64,000 nt of DNA, from NCBI RefSeq assembly GCF_030264295.1, contig NZ_CP127173.1, positions 5,525,501 to 5,589,500 of the forward strand, in the 5' to 3' direction. The DNA is from Amycolatopsis nalaikhensis. GTDB taxonomy: Bacteria > Actinomycetota > Actinomycetes > Mycobacteriales > Pseudonocardiaceae. The notes under the pieces are model-generated. The model searched no databases and was not told the DNA's origin. It saw nothing but the letters and a program-made list of their open reading frames with translations. Below, in pieces: positions 32,246-41,039 of the stretch. The translations under genes and the position numbers were made by a program. Position 1 is the first letter of the stretch. Each line of letters starts with the position of its first letter.

Positions 32246-33637
32246 ATGAGTGCACAACACTTTGATGTCGTCGTGCTGGGGGCCGGGGTGGGCGGCTACG
32301 TCGCGGCGATCCGCGCGTCCCAGCTGGGGCTGAGCGCCGCGGTGGTCGAGGAGAAGTACTGGGGCGGTGTCTGCCTGAACGTCGGGTGCATCCCGTCGAA
32401 GGCGCTGCTGCGCAACGCCGAGCTGGCGCACGTGGTGACGCAGGAGGCGAAGGCGTTCGGCATCTCGTCGGACAGCCCGATCAAGGTCGACTACACGGCC
32501 GCCTACGAGCGGAGCCGGAAGGTCGCCGACGGGCGCGTCAAGGGCGTGCACTTCCTCATGAAGAAGAACAAGATCACCGAGTTCGACGGGCACGGCACGT
32601 TCCTCGACGACCACACCCTCGAGGTCAACGGCGAGCAGATCACCTTCGGTCACTGCATCATCGCCACGGGCGCGACGACCCGGCTGCTGCCGGGGACCTC
32701 GCGCAGTGAGCGCGTGGTGACGTACGAAGAGCAGATCCTGTCGAGCGAGCTGCCGTCGAGCATCGTGATCGCGGGCGCGGGCGCGATCGGCGTCGAGTTC
32801 GCCTACGTGCTGCACAACTACGGCGTCGACGTGACGATCGTCGAGTTCCTGGACCGGATGGTGCCGCTGGAGGACGCCGAGGTGTCGGCGGAGCTGGCGC
32901 GCCGCTACCGCAAGCTCGGCATCAAAGTGCTGACGTCGACCCGCGTCGAGTCGATCGACGACTCGGGCTCCTCGGTGCGGGTGACGGTGTCCTCGGAGAA
33001 GAACGGGCAGCAGGTCCTCGAAGCGGACAAGGTCCTGCAGGCGATCGGCTTCCAGCCGCGCGTCGAGGGCTACGGCCTGGACAAGACGGGCGTGCGGCTG
33101 ACCGACCGCGGCGCGATCGCGATCGACGGCCGGGGCCGCACGAACGTGGACCACATCTTCGCGATCGGCGACGTGACGGCGAAGCTGATGCTGGCGCACG
33201 CGTCGGAGTCGATGGGCGTGGTGGCGGCGGAGACGATCGCGGGCGCGGAGACGATGGAGCTCGACTTCCCGATGATCCCGCGCGCGACGTACTGCCAGCC
33301 GCAGATCGCGAGCTTCGGCTGGACGGAGGAGCAGGCCCGCGAGAAGGGCTTCGACGTCAAGGTGGCGAAGTTCCCGTTCACGGCCAACGGAAAGGCGCAG
33401 GGTCTCGGCGACGCGGGCGGTTTCGTCAAGCTGATCAGCGACGCCGAGCACGGCGAGCTGATCGGCGGGCACCTGATCGGCCCGGACGTGACGGAGCTGC
33501 TGCCGGAGCTGACGCTGGCCCAGCAGTGGGACCTGACGGTGCACGAGGTGGCGCGCAACGTCCACGCGCACCCGACGCTGGGCGAGGCGGTCAAGGAGGC
33601 GATCCACGGCCTCGCGGGTCACATGATCAACATGTAG
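32246..33637 (+). CDS. lpd: Dihydrolipoyl dehydrogenase
   Basis: 463 residues. The FAD motif is VVVLGAGVGGYVAA, the redox disulfide is in GGVCLNVGCIPSKALL, the NAD motif is IAGAGAIGVEFA, and the C-terminal His-Glu pair is in HAHPTLGEA. This is the E3 flavoprotein shared by pyruvate, 2-oxoglutarate and branched-chain dehydrogenase complexes; it reoxidises dihydrolipoamide with NAD. It stands alone, without E1 or E2 genes, as in many actinomycetes where one lpd serves all complexes. The 3' end overlaps the convergent GNAT gene by 11 bp. Confidence 0.95.
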   Translation: MSAQHFDVVVLGAGVGGYVAAIRASQLGLSAAVVEEKYWGGVCLNVGCIPSKALLRNAELAHVVTQEAKAFGISSDSPIKVDYTAAYERSRKVADGRVKGVHFLMKKNKITEFDGHGTFLDDHTLEVNGEQITFGHCIIATGATTRLLPGTSRSERVVTYEEQILSSELPSSIVIAGAGAIGVEFAYVLHNYGVDVTIVEFLDRMVPLEDAEVSAELARRYRKLGIKVLTSTRVESIDDSGSSVRVTVSSEKNGQQVLEADKVLQAIGFQPRVEGYGLDKTGVRLTDRGAIAIDGRGRTNVDHIFAIGDVTAKLMLAHASESMGVVAAETIAGAETMELDFPMIPRATYCQPQIASFGWTEEQAREKGFDVKVAKFPFTANGKAQGLGDAGGFVKLISDAEHGELIGGHLIGPDVTELLPELTLAQQWDLTVHEVARNVHAHPTLGEAVKEAIHGLAGHMINM

Positions 33638-34067
33638 GGACGTCGAAGCGGAGCTCCGGCCGTTCCCAGCGGACCTTCGGCGGGTTCGCCGGGATCGTGC
33701 CGGTGCGCCGCGCACCCACGCGGAGATAGAAGGCCAGCGCGGGCGGGTGCGCGACGACGCGGACGGTTCGCCAGCCGCGTTCGCGAGCCTCGCCGAGCAT
33801 GTGCGTGACGAGGCGGGCGCCGAGACCCAGGCCCTGGGCGGCGTCGGCCACGAAGAGCAGGTCGAGTTCCGCTTCCAGGAGCGCGTAGAAGCCCAGGATT
33901 TCGTCGCCGGTCGTGGCGATGAAGGTCGGGTTCGCCTCGACGTATTCCGGCGTGACCGCGTAGCCGTCCAGAATGGACGCGTACTCGCCTTGGTACGCCG
34001 AAGACGCGTGCATCAACGTCGTCAGGGATTCGGCGTGGGCAGGCGTCGCGCGGCGGATCTCGACCAT
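33627..34067 (-). CDS. GNAT-family N-acetyltransferase
   Basis: 146 residues. GNAT fold: VEIRRATPAHAESLTTLMH (motif C), FYALLEAELDLLFVADAAQGLGLGARLVTHMLGEARERG containing the acetyl-CoA pyrophosphate loop in the variant QGLGLGARL, and ALAFYLRVGARRTGTIP near the end. The acceptor is unknown. It diverges from the nucleotidyltransferase gene with only 22 bp between starts, so the two probably share a promoter region. Confidence 0.88.
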   Translation of the reverse strand: MVEIRRATPAHAESLTTLMHASSAYQGEYASILDGYAVTPEYVEANPTFIATTGDEILGFYALLEAELDLLFVADAAQGLGLGARLVTHMLGEARERGWRTVRVVAHPPALAFYLRVGARRTGTIPANPPKVRWERPELRFDVPTC

Positions 34068-34089
34068 GGGTGCAGCCTACGATGGCGGC

Positions 34090-34662
34090 ATGGCGGACTT
34101 CGAGCGGCTCCGGAATGCGCTGGTGCGCAACGAAATGCTCGTCGAGGTGCTGCACCGGGCCCGCGAGGTCGGGCCGCCGGGCTGGTACCTGACCGCCGGG
34201 TGCGTCGTGCAGACCGTCTGGAACACCCTCACCGGCCGCCCCGCCGCGGCCGGCATCGAGGACTACGACCTCTTCTACCACGACCCGGCGGACCTGAGCT
34301 GGGCCGCGGAAGACCGGGTCATCCAGGCCGTCGCCCGCGCCTGCGAAGACCTTCCGGTCGAGGTCGAAGTGCGCAACGAGGCCCGCGTGCACCTCTGGTA
34401 CGAAGCCAAATTCGGCACCCCGTGCCCGCCCTTCGCGAGCACCGAGGCCGCGATCGACGCGTTCCCCGCCGTCTGCTCGTGCGTCGGCGTCCGGCTCGAA
34501 CGCGACGGAACGTGGCACTTCTACGCACCACGCGGCCTCGACGACCTCTTCGCCCTGGTCGTGCGGCCCAACCCGGTGCTCGCCCCGCGCGAGGTCTACG
34601 AACGGAAAGCGGCCCGCTGGCGGCGCCGGTGGCCGGAGCTGACGGTCTTGACTTCAAGGTAA
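34090..34662 (+). CDS. Nucleotidyltransferase-like protein (DUF925/NTP_transf_6)
   Basis: 190 residues. The pattern LTAGCVVQTVWNTLTGRPAAAGIEDYDLFYHDPADLSW, with the D-x-D pair in EDYDLFYHD, matches the DUF925 branch of the nucleotidyltransferase superfamily, and PNPVLAPREVYERKAARWRRRWPEL matches its C-terminal block. The usual bacterial size is 180-200 residues. The acceptor is unknown. The 3' end overlaps an inverted repeat (34651-34670, ACTTC and GAAGT ends) that may regulate the next gene. Confidence 0.85.
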   Translation: MADFERLRNALVRNEMLVEVLHRAREVGPPGWYLTAGCVVQTVWNTLTGRPAAAGIEDYDLFYHDPADLSWAAEDRVIQAVARACEDLPVEVEVRNEARVHLWYEAKFGTPCPPFASTEAAIDAFPAVCSCVGVRLERDGTWHFYAPRGLDDLFALVVRPNPVLAPREVYERKAARWRRRWPELTVLTSR

Positions 34663-34670
34663 CTCGAAGT
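34651..34670. promoter_or_regulatory. Weak inverted repeat before the quinone oxidoreductase gene
   Basis: ACTTCAAGGTAACTCGAAGT has matching 5-bp ends and an A+T-rich centre, 35 bp upstream of the GTG start at 34705. It overlaps the last codons of the preceding gene. HxlR and MerR regulators of such oxidoreductases often bind sites of this type. Low certainty. Confidence 0.3.
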
Positions 34671-34704
34671 TTCATGCTGAACTCCGACAAACTGGAGGGA
34701 AGCC

Positions 34705-35601
34705 GTGAAAGCCGTAGCGTTCACCGAGTTCGGCGGGCCCGAAGTGCTCCGCGTCCTCGACCTGCCGGAGCCGCACGCCGGGCCGGGGCAAGTCCGCGTG
34801 CGGGTCAAGGCCGCCGGGGTGCAGCCGTACGATGCCGCCGTTCGGGCCGGGTGGGAGCCGCCCGGGCTCTCGCTCACCTGGCCGCGCGTGCCCGGGAACG
34901 AATTCGCCGGGGTGGTCGACGAAGGCGATCTCGCGCCCGGTACCGAAGTCCTCGGCTTCACCGCCGTGCAGGCCGCCGCCGAATACGTCGTCGTTCCCGT
35001 CGAGAACGTCACGCCGAAACCGCCGGAAATGCCGTGGGAAGTCGCCGGTGGGTTCACCGCCGGTGCGCAGACCGCGTCGATCGCGCTCGAAGTGCTGGAG
35101 CTGCGGGAAGGGGAGACGCTGCTCGTCCACGCCGCCGCCGGTTCGGTCGGCACCGCCGCCGTGCAGCTCGCGAAACTCGAGGGTGCCACCGTGGTCGGCA
35201 CCGCGAGCGAGGCCAACCAGGACTACGTGCGCGAGCTGGGCGCCACTCCCGTCGTCTACGGCGAGGGACTGAAGGCCCGCGTCGAGGCCGCCGCACCCCG
35301 GGGGATCGACGTCGTGCTCGACGGGGCCGGTGGCGCCGCCCTCGACCTCTCACTCGAACTGGTGAAGGACCGGAAACGGATCCTCACGCTCGTCGACCAC
35401 GGGCGGGCCGCGGAACTCGGCGTGCTCGTCTCGAAGTCCGGACGCTCCGCCGCTCGGCTCGCCGAATTGGCCGCGCTCTACGCCAAGGGTGACCTCCGCT
35501 TCCACGTGCGCCGCGCCTATCCGTACACCGAGGCCGTGGCCGCGCACCGGGAGATCGAGACCGGGCACGGCCGCGGAAAAATCGTTCTCACATTCCCCTG
35601 A
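34705..35601 (+). CDS. Zinc-free NADP-dependent quinone oxidoreductase (MDR superfamily)
   Basis: 298 residues from a GTG with GGAGG upstream. The MDR fold is clear: VAFTEFGGPEVLRVLDLPEPHAGPGQVRVRVKAAGVQPYD, the substrate-domain VPGNEFAGVV, and the NADP motif LLVHAAAGSVGTAAVQLAKLEGATVVGTAS. The zinc-binding cysteines of alcohol dehydrogenases are absent, so it belongs to the quinone oxidoreductase/zeta-crystallin branch. The probable role is one- or two-electron reduction of quinones or enones in redox defence. Confidence 0.9.
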   Translation: MKAVAFTEFGGPEVLRVLDLPEPHAGPGQVRVRVKAAGVQPYDAAVRAGWEPPGLSLTWPRVPGNEFAGVVDEGDLAPGTEVLGFTAVQAAAEYVVVPVENVTPKPPEMPWEVAGGFTAGAQTASIALEVLELREGETLLVHAAAGSVGTAAVQLAKLEGATVVGTASEANQDYVRELGATPVVYGEGLKARVEAAAPRGIDVVLDGAGGAALDLSLELVKDRKRILTLVDHGRAAELGVLVSKSGRSAARLAELAALYAKGDLRFHVRRAYPYTEAVAAHREIETGHGRGKIVLTFP

Positions 35602-35683
35602 TCGTTCCAGCATGTGGACGTGCGGACGTTCCCGACTTTGGTCGGTGGACCACCGCTCGGTCACTACTTAGATTCTCCCCATT

Positions 35684-35699
35684 ACACCCAGTTGGGTGT
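35684..35699. promoter_or_regulatory. Palindrome upstream of the secreted protease gene
   Basis: ACACCCA-GT-TGGGTGT is a perfect 7-bp inverted repeat with a 2-nt centre, 38 bp before the protease ATG, in an A+T-richer stretch that could hold the promoter. A dimeric regulator site is likely. Confidence 0.5.
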
Positions 35700-35737
35700 C
35701 ATTCGGTCGAGCGGCCGAGTACCACAGGGAGAAATCG

Positions 35738-37643
35738 ATGGTGAGATTCAGCCGGGTCGCCGCGCAAGCGGTTCCGCTGACGGTCGGCGCGCTGCTGCTG
35801 ACGACCGGTGTTTCGGTGGCACAGCCGTCCATGGTGGACGCCGCGACCGCGCGCACCGAGGCGGGCATCAGCGCACTGCAGAGCATCAAGAAGAGCCTGA
35901 CCCCCGCGGAGCGCAGAGCAATCGAGCCAGCTGGTCGTCGAGAAGCGGTTGCGCGCCGACCGCTCACTGGCCGCGAAGCTGCCCGACTACCGCTCGGGCG
36001 TCGGCGTGAGCGACGCCGGCACCGTCGCGGTCGACATCGCCGCGCACGGCAAGGCCGTCGCGAACGCCGTCAAGGCCGCGGGCGGCACCGTCCGCTACGC
36101 CGCGCCGGACGGTGCCCTGCGCGCCGACCTGCCGCTGTCCGCCGTGGACGCGATCGCCGGCCGCGCCGACGTCGCCGAGGTCAAGCCTGCCGCGCAGGCC
36201 ATGACCTGGAACGAGCCCGGCAACCGCGACGCCCGCGTCGCCACGGCTGTGAAGGCCGTCGCCGCGACCCAGGTGTCCGAAGGCGACAAGGCACACGGCG
36301 CCGACACCGCGCGCACGACCTACGGGGTCAGCGGTTCCGGCATCAAGGTCTGCGTGCTCTCCGACGGCGTCGACTCGCTCGCGAAGTCGCAGAGCGCCGG
36401 CGAGCTGCCCGCGGTGGACGTCCTGGCCGGCCAGAAGGGCAGCGGCGACGAGGGCACCGCGATGCTGGAGATCATCCACGACCTCGCCCCGAACGCCACC
36501 CTCGGTTTCGCCACCGCGTTCACCAGCGAAGCCAGCTTCGCCGCGAACATCCGCGCGCTGCGCACCACCGGCAAGTGCCAGATCATCGTCGACGACGTCT
36601 CCTACTTCGACGAGTCGCCGTTCCAGGACACGCAGGTCGCGCAGGCGGTCAACGACGTCACCGCGGCCGGCGCGCTGTACTTCTCCTCGGCGGGCAACTC
36701 GGGCAACGCGACCGACGGCACGAGCGGCTACTACGAGGGCGACTTCCGCGCTTCTTCGACGAAGATCAGCGGCGTCACCGGCACCCCGCACGACTTCGAC
36801 CCGACCAGCACGACGCAGAACTTCGACGCGCTTTCGGCGGGCTCGCTCGGCCGCCCGGTGACGTTGTTCTGGTCGGACCCGTGGGGCAAGTCGGCCAACG
36901 ACTACGACCTGTTCATCCTGAACTCCTCCGGCAGCGTCGTGGCCTCCAGCGAGAACGGCCAGTCCGGCTCGCAGAACCCGTACGAGATCGCGCAGGTGCC
37001 GAGCAGCGGCTCCGGCTACAAGGTCGCGGTCGTCAAGTACAGCGGCGCCGACCGGTTCATCGCGCTCAACGTGATCCGCGGCCGGTTTGTCGCTTCGGGT
37101 TCGCTGAAGGCGTTCAGCACCAACGGCGTCACGAACGGCCACTCGGCGGCGGCGAACGCGTTCAGCGTGGCGGCGGCCCCGGCGGCGGCCGCGTTCGGCC
37201 GCCCGCTGGAGGCCGGTGACCCGGCCAACCCGGCGGGTCCGTACCCGGGCCTGTTCACGGCGTCGAGCAAGTGGGAGCGGTTCTCCTCCGACGGCAAGCG
37301 GCACCTGTTCTACAACGCGGACGGCACGGCGATCACGCCGGGCAACGTGTCCTCGACGGGCGGCGCGACCCGCAACAAGCCGGACATCACGGCGGCCGAC
37401 GGCGTGGCGACGTCGGTGGCGGGCTTCCAGCCGTTCTTCGGGACGTCGGCGGCGGCCCCGCACGCGGCGGCGATCGCGGCGCTGCTGCTGTCGGGCAAGC
37501 CGACGGCGACCCCGGCCCAGATCCGCACGGCGCTCGTGTCGTCGGCGATCGACCTCGGCGCGGCCGGGTTCGACACGGTGACCGGCAACGGCGTGATCAT
37601 GGCGGGCCCGGCGCTCGCCGCGCTGGGTGTGCAGCCGAAGTAG
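35738..37643 (+). CDS. Secreted S8/S53-like serine peptidase with an apparent frameshift
   Basis: The ATG at 35738 (GGGAGA upstream) starts a Sec signal (AQAVPLTVGALLLTTGVSVAQP) and propeptide in one frame, but from about 35910-35930 the coding continues in another frame (SQLVVEKRLRADRSLAAKL) to 37643. A one- or two-base change is needed to join them. The catalytic domain has Asp in VCVLSDGVD, GDEGTAMLEIIHDLAP where subtilisins have HGT, and Ser in FFGTSAAAPHAAAIAALL. Glu instead of His recalls sedolisins and the S53-like subgroup inside the subtilase fold. Without the shift repaired, the catalytic part would lack export. Total length is about 630 residues. Confidence 0.8.
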
Positions 37644-37652
37644 TTCCGAGCG

Positions 37653-37686
37653 AAACGGGGGTCCGGCGCGCGCCGGACCCCCGTTT
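37653..37686. terminator. 34-bp perfect palindrome terminator
   Basis: The left half AAACGGGGGTCCGGCGC (37653-37669) is followed directly by its reverse complement (37670-37686) and one further T. It lies between the convergent protease and methyltransferase genes and can act in both directions. Confidence 0.85.
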
Positions 37687-38316
37687 TCATTTCGCGGTGA
37701 CCAGGAGGTGGAAGCCGATCTGGCCCGCGCCGAGCTTTTCGTGGCGCCGCAGTTCCAGCCCGGCCCGCCCGAGCGCGGCCTCGACGTCGGCGACCGGCCG
37801 GATGCGGAAGCCGTGCTCGGTGAACAACGGTGAGCGGTTCATCGTCTCCGGGTCGCCGATACCGAGCACGAACGTGCCGCCCGGCTTCAGGACCCGCGCC
37901 ACCTCGGCGAACGCGCCGTCGAGATCGTCCACGAAGTACACGGTGTTCGTGGTCATCGCCGCGTCGATCGAGCCGTCTTCGAGCGGCAACGCCGTGATCG
38001 ACCCTTCGTGCAGCCGGATCCGGTTCGCGGCGATCTCGCGGCGGAACGTGCGACGGGCACGCGCGAGCATCGTCGTCGAGATTTCGACGCCGTGCACCGT
38101 GCCCGCGTCCCGCACCAGCAGCGCGAGTCCAACGCCGCCACCGAACCCGATGTCGAGGGCCGTTTCCCCGCCCGTCAGGCCGAGCGCCGCGACCGCCGCG
38201 GTGACCGGACGGCGGTTGCCGCGGTTGAGCATCGTGCCGACGACCCGGCCCCGCAGGCCGCTAGGGTGGCCGAGTTGCCGGGCGAGCCCGGCCTGGAAGC
38301 GGTCGCGAAGTCCCAT
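37687..38316 (-). CDS. Class I SAM-dependent methyltransferase
   Basis: 209 residues from ATG 38316. Motif I is ALDIGFGGGVGLALLV, with HGVEISTTMLARARRTF, then GSITALPLEDGSIDAAMTTNTVYFVDDLDGAFAEVARVLKPGGTFVLG, a Methyltransf_11/25 pattern. The substrate cannot be read; the family includes small-molecule C- and O-methyltransferases. It diverges from the SDR gene, with only 21 bp between starts, so the two may be co-regulated. Confidence 0.88.
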   Translation of the reverse strand: MGLRDRFQAGLARQLGHPSGLRGRVVGTMLNRGNRRPVTAAVAALGLTGGETALDIGFGGGVGLALLVRDAGTVHGVEISTTMLARARRTFRREIAANRIRLHEGSITALPLEDGSIDAAMTTNTVYFVDDLDGAFAEVARVLKPGGTFVLGIGDPETMNRSPLFTEHGFRIRPVADVEAALGRAGLELRRHEKLGAGQIGFHLLVTAK

Positions 38317-38337
38317 GCGCACAGTCTAGGAGGCACG

Positions 38338-39072
38338 ATGGCGAAAACGGCGGTGGTCACCGGGGCCGGGTCGGGGATCGGGCGCGCGGTCGCTCAAGCC
38401 CTCCTCCGCGACGGCTACCGGGTCGCGCTCGCCGGACGCCGCGCCGACGCGCTCGAGGAAACGGCCGACGGCTCCCCGGACGCCCTCGTCGGCCCCACCG
38501 ATGTGTCCGACGAGGACTCCGTCGCGGCGCTCTTCGGCACCGTCCGCGAGCGGTGGGGACGGCTCGACCTCCTGGTCAACAACGCGGGCATCTCGGCCGG
38601 TGGCACGGTCGCCGACCTCTCCGTCGAGGACTGGAAGCGGACCGTCGACGTCAACCTCACGGGGATGTTCCTCTGCGCGCGCGAAGCCGTCCGGCTGATG
38701 CGGGACCAGGAACCGCGCGGGGGCCGGATCGTGAACAACGGCTCGATCTCCGCCCACGCGCCGCGGCCGGCGAGCGTCGCCTACACCGCGACCAAGCACG
38801 CCGTCACCGGGCTGACCCGCTCGATTTCCCTCGACGGCCGCGCCTGGAACGTCGCGTGCGGCCAGATCGACATCGGCAACGCCGCCACCGAGATGACCGA
38901 GCGGATGGCGGCCGGGATCCCCCAGGCCGACGGGCGGATCCTCGCCGAGCCGACGTTCGACGTGCGGCACGTGGCCGACGCGGTGCTCTACATGGCGGGC
39001 CTGCCGCTCGACGCGAACGTCCAGTTCCTCACCATCACCGCGACGACCATGCCCTTCATCGGCCGCGGCTAG
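38338..39072 (+). CDS. SDR-family oxidoreductase
   Basis: 244 residues with AGGAGG before the ATG. Classical SDR motifs: VVTGAGSGIGRAVA (cofactor), LVNNAGIS, catalytic Ser in NNGSISAH, and YTATKHA (Tyr/Lys). NAD(P)-dependent reduction or oxidation of a carbonyl or alcohol is certain as a class; the substrate is unknown. It converges on the PRISE-like gene; the two stop codons overlap within a single CTAG (39069-39072). Confidence 0.92.
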   Translation: MAKTAVVTGAGSGIGRAVAQALLRDGYRVALAGRRADALEETADGSPDALVGPTDVSDEDSVAALFGTVRERWGRLDLLVNNAGISAGGTVADLSVEDWKRTVDVNLTGMFLCAREAVRLMRDQEPRGGRIVNNGSISAHAPRPASVAYTATKHAVTGLTRSISLDGRAWNVACGQIDIGNAATEMTERMAAGIPQADGRILAEPTFDVRHVADAVLYMAGLPLDANVQFLTITATTMPFIGRG

Positions 39073-40076
39073 GGGATCACCCGCGCCTTCCGGAACTCGT
39101 CGAAGAGCCGGTAGAACATCTGCTCCGTCTCGACGTACGTGTGGAACCCGGCCCGCCGCGACTTCGACGTGTCCGCGAACATGTCGTAGTCCCAGCCGAA
39201 CACGAAGTCGCCGAACGCCCACGAGGAAGAAACCTCTTCGTAGGAAGCTGAAAGCCCGTACCGGTCCACCATGGACGTCCACAGGGGACCCTTGTCCGCC
39301 ATGACGTCGGCCAGTGACATCCGCAGGGGCGGGGCGACGTCGAGGTCGAAGTACGCCGCCAGCTTCGGCCACAGCTCGCGCCAGCGGAACAGGTCGCCGT
39401 TCGCGATGTTGAAGGCGCCTTGCTGACCTGTCGCCCAGACCGTCGCCTCGGCCAGCAGGCTCGCGTCCGTCATCTCCAGCAGGCTGTCGTAGGCCCCCGG
39501 CTTGCCCGGGAACCGCAGCGGCAGTCCCAGTTCCTTCGAGATCGACGCGTACACCGCGATCACCAGCGCCAGGTTCATCGGATTGCCCAGCGCCGTGCCG
39601 CCGACCACCGACGGTCGGATCGCCGACCACGTCCACGACCCCCGGCGCTGCTCGAGGAACCGTTGCTGGTCCACGTTGAACTCCGGCGGCATGTGCCCGG
39701 CGTCGGTCTCGCGCGCCGGGGTCTTGAATGGCCCGAGGTGCGCGCCGTAGACCTTGTAGCCCTGCATCAGGCTGATGTGCCGCAGCTCCGGTGCCGCGGG
39801 TTCGAGGGCCTCGACCAGGTTCGTCAGCATCGCCACGTTCGGCGCGACCAGCTCGGCCCACGTCGGCCGGTCCTGGTACGCCGCGTAGAAGAGGTGTGTG
39901 ACGCCGGTCAGCCCGCCGATCTTCGCGCGCGTGTCGGCCGGGTCGAGGAGGTCGACGGCGAGGTCGCCGCGGCGGGACAGCCCGACCACGTCCCAGCCGG
40001 TCGTCCGCAGGTGCTCGACCAGGGTGCGGCCGATGATCCCGTTCGCCCCGGCCACCAAGGCTTTGTTCGTGCTCAT
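39069..40076 (-). CDS. PRISE-type (progesterone 5-beta-reductase/iridoid synthase-like) SDR
   Basis: 335 residues. The nucleotide motif is LVAGANGIIGRTLVEHL. It then has HLFYAAYQDRPTW, LRHISLMQGYKVYGAHLGPFKTPARE and an extended-SDR C-terminal half (AYDSLLEMTDASLLAEATVWATGQQGAFNIANGD). These are typical of bacterial PRISE relatives, which reduce activated C=C bonds of enones with NADPH; the active tyrosine/lysine pair lies around QGYKVYG. The natural substrate is unknown. It diverges from a LysR gene across a LysR-like box, so it is probably the target of that regulator. Confidence 0.85.
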   Translation of the reverse strand: MSTNKALVAGANGIIGRTLVEHLRTTGWDVVGLSRRGDLAVDLLDPADTRAKIGGLTGVTHLFYAAYQDRPTWAELVAPNVAMLTNLVEALEPAAPELRHISLMQGYKVYGAHLGPFKTPARETDAGHMPPEFNVDQQRFLEQRRGSWTWSAIRPSVVGGTALGNPMNLALVIAVYASISKELGLPLRFPGKPGAYDSLLEMTDASLLAEATVWATGQQGAFNIANGDLFRWRELWPKLAAYFDLDVAPPLRMSLADVMADKGPLWTSMVDRYGLSASYEEVSSSWAFGDFVFGWDYDMFADTSKSRRAGFHTYVETEQMFYRLFDEFRKARVIP

Positions 40077-40104
40077 GCCACCGATGCTCGTCGCGGCCGC
40101 CGGA

Positions 40105-40119
40105 TAAGTCCAAGGCTTA
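40105..40119. promoter_or_regulatory. LysR-type binding site between PRISE and lysR genes
   Basis: TAAG-N7-CTTA (40105-40119) is an interrupted palindrome of the LysR type, with a further GATAAG half-site at 40134-40139, 9 bp before the lysR ATG. The position between divergent genes is standard for autoregulated LysR control. Confidence 0.55.
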
Positions 40120-40147
40120 GTCCTCACCTCGGCGATAAGCTGAAGTC

Positions 40148-41026
40148 ATGGCAAGTCTGCGGCAGCTCGAATACCTGGTCACGGTGGTGGACACCGGCTC
40201 GTTCACGCGCGCGGCGGAGCAGCTGCACGTCACGCAGCCCGCGTTGTCACACCAGATGCGGGCCTTGGAGCAGAGCGTCGGCGGGCCGCTACTCGAACGG
40301 CTGCCGCGCGCGGTGCGGCTCACCCCGATGGGCCGGGCGATGCTGCCGCACGCGCGGGCCGCGCTCGCCGACGCCGAACGCGCCCGGTGCGCCGCCCGCC
40401 TCGCGTCCGGCACGACGGCGGGCGAGCTGCAGGTCGCGACGGTCTACTCGGTGAGCCTCGGGGTGCTGCCGCCCGCGTTGCGCGTGTGGCGGCGCGACCG
40501 GCCCGGGGTCGACGTCCGGCTCGTCGAGTTCCGGCACGCCGACGAGCTGCGGGACGCGATGGCCGCGGGGGAGGCCGACGTCGCGCTCGGCCCGCGGCCC
40601 GACGGCTGGCCGGGCCCGGTGCGGCCGCTGGGCGTCGAGGAGTTCGTCGTGGTGCTCCCGGCGGACGGCGCGACCGAGGACGACGCGACCGGCGAGGTCG
40701 ACCTGGCGACGCTCGCGGATTGCGCGTGGGTCCACTACGCCCCGGGCAACGGCCTCGCCGAGCTGGTCGACGCGGCGTGCGCGGCGGCGGGGTTCCGCCC
40801 GCGCCCGGCGGTCCGGACCGAGCAGACGGCGGCGGCCCCGATCCTCGCAGCGGCGGGCCTCGGCCCGGCGCTGGTCCCGGCGAACGTCCTCCCGGCCCGG
40901 TTCGAGGGACGGGTTTTGCGGCCGAGCGTGCCGGTGCGGCGGACGCTCGTCGCGTACACGCGCGCGGACCCGGACCCGCTGACCTCGGCGTTCATCGAGA
41001 CGCTCGTGGCGCACGCGACCGTCTAG
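40148..41026 (+). CDS. LysR-family regulator of the PRISE-like gene
   Basis: 292 residues. HTH: LRQLEYLVTVVDTGSFTRAAEQLHVTQPALSHQMRALEQSVGG. The effector domain has the usual two-lobe pattern, ending VRRTLVAYTRADPDPLTSAFIETL. The divergent neighbour is the PRISE-type reductase; a TAAG-N7-CTTA site lies between. Activation of the reductase gene by an enone ligand is plausible. Confidence 0.92.
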   Translation: MASLRQLEYLVTVVDTGSFTRAAEQLHVTQPALSHQMRALEQSVGGPLLERLPRAVRLTPMGRAMLPHARAALADAERARCAARLASGTTAGELQVATVYSVSLGVLPPALRVWRRDRPGVDVRLVEFRHADELRDAMAAGEADVALGPRPDGWPGPVRPLGVEEFVVVLPADGATEDDATGEVDLATLADCAWVHYAPGNGLAELVDAACAAAGFRPRPAVRTEQTAAAPILAAAGLGPALVPANVLPARFEGRVLRPSVPVRRTLVAYTRADPDPLTSAFIETLVAHATV

Positions 41027-41039
41027 CGGCGGTCCCGGC

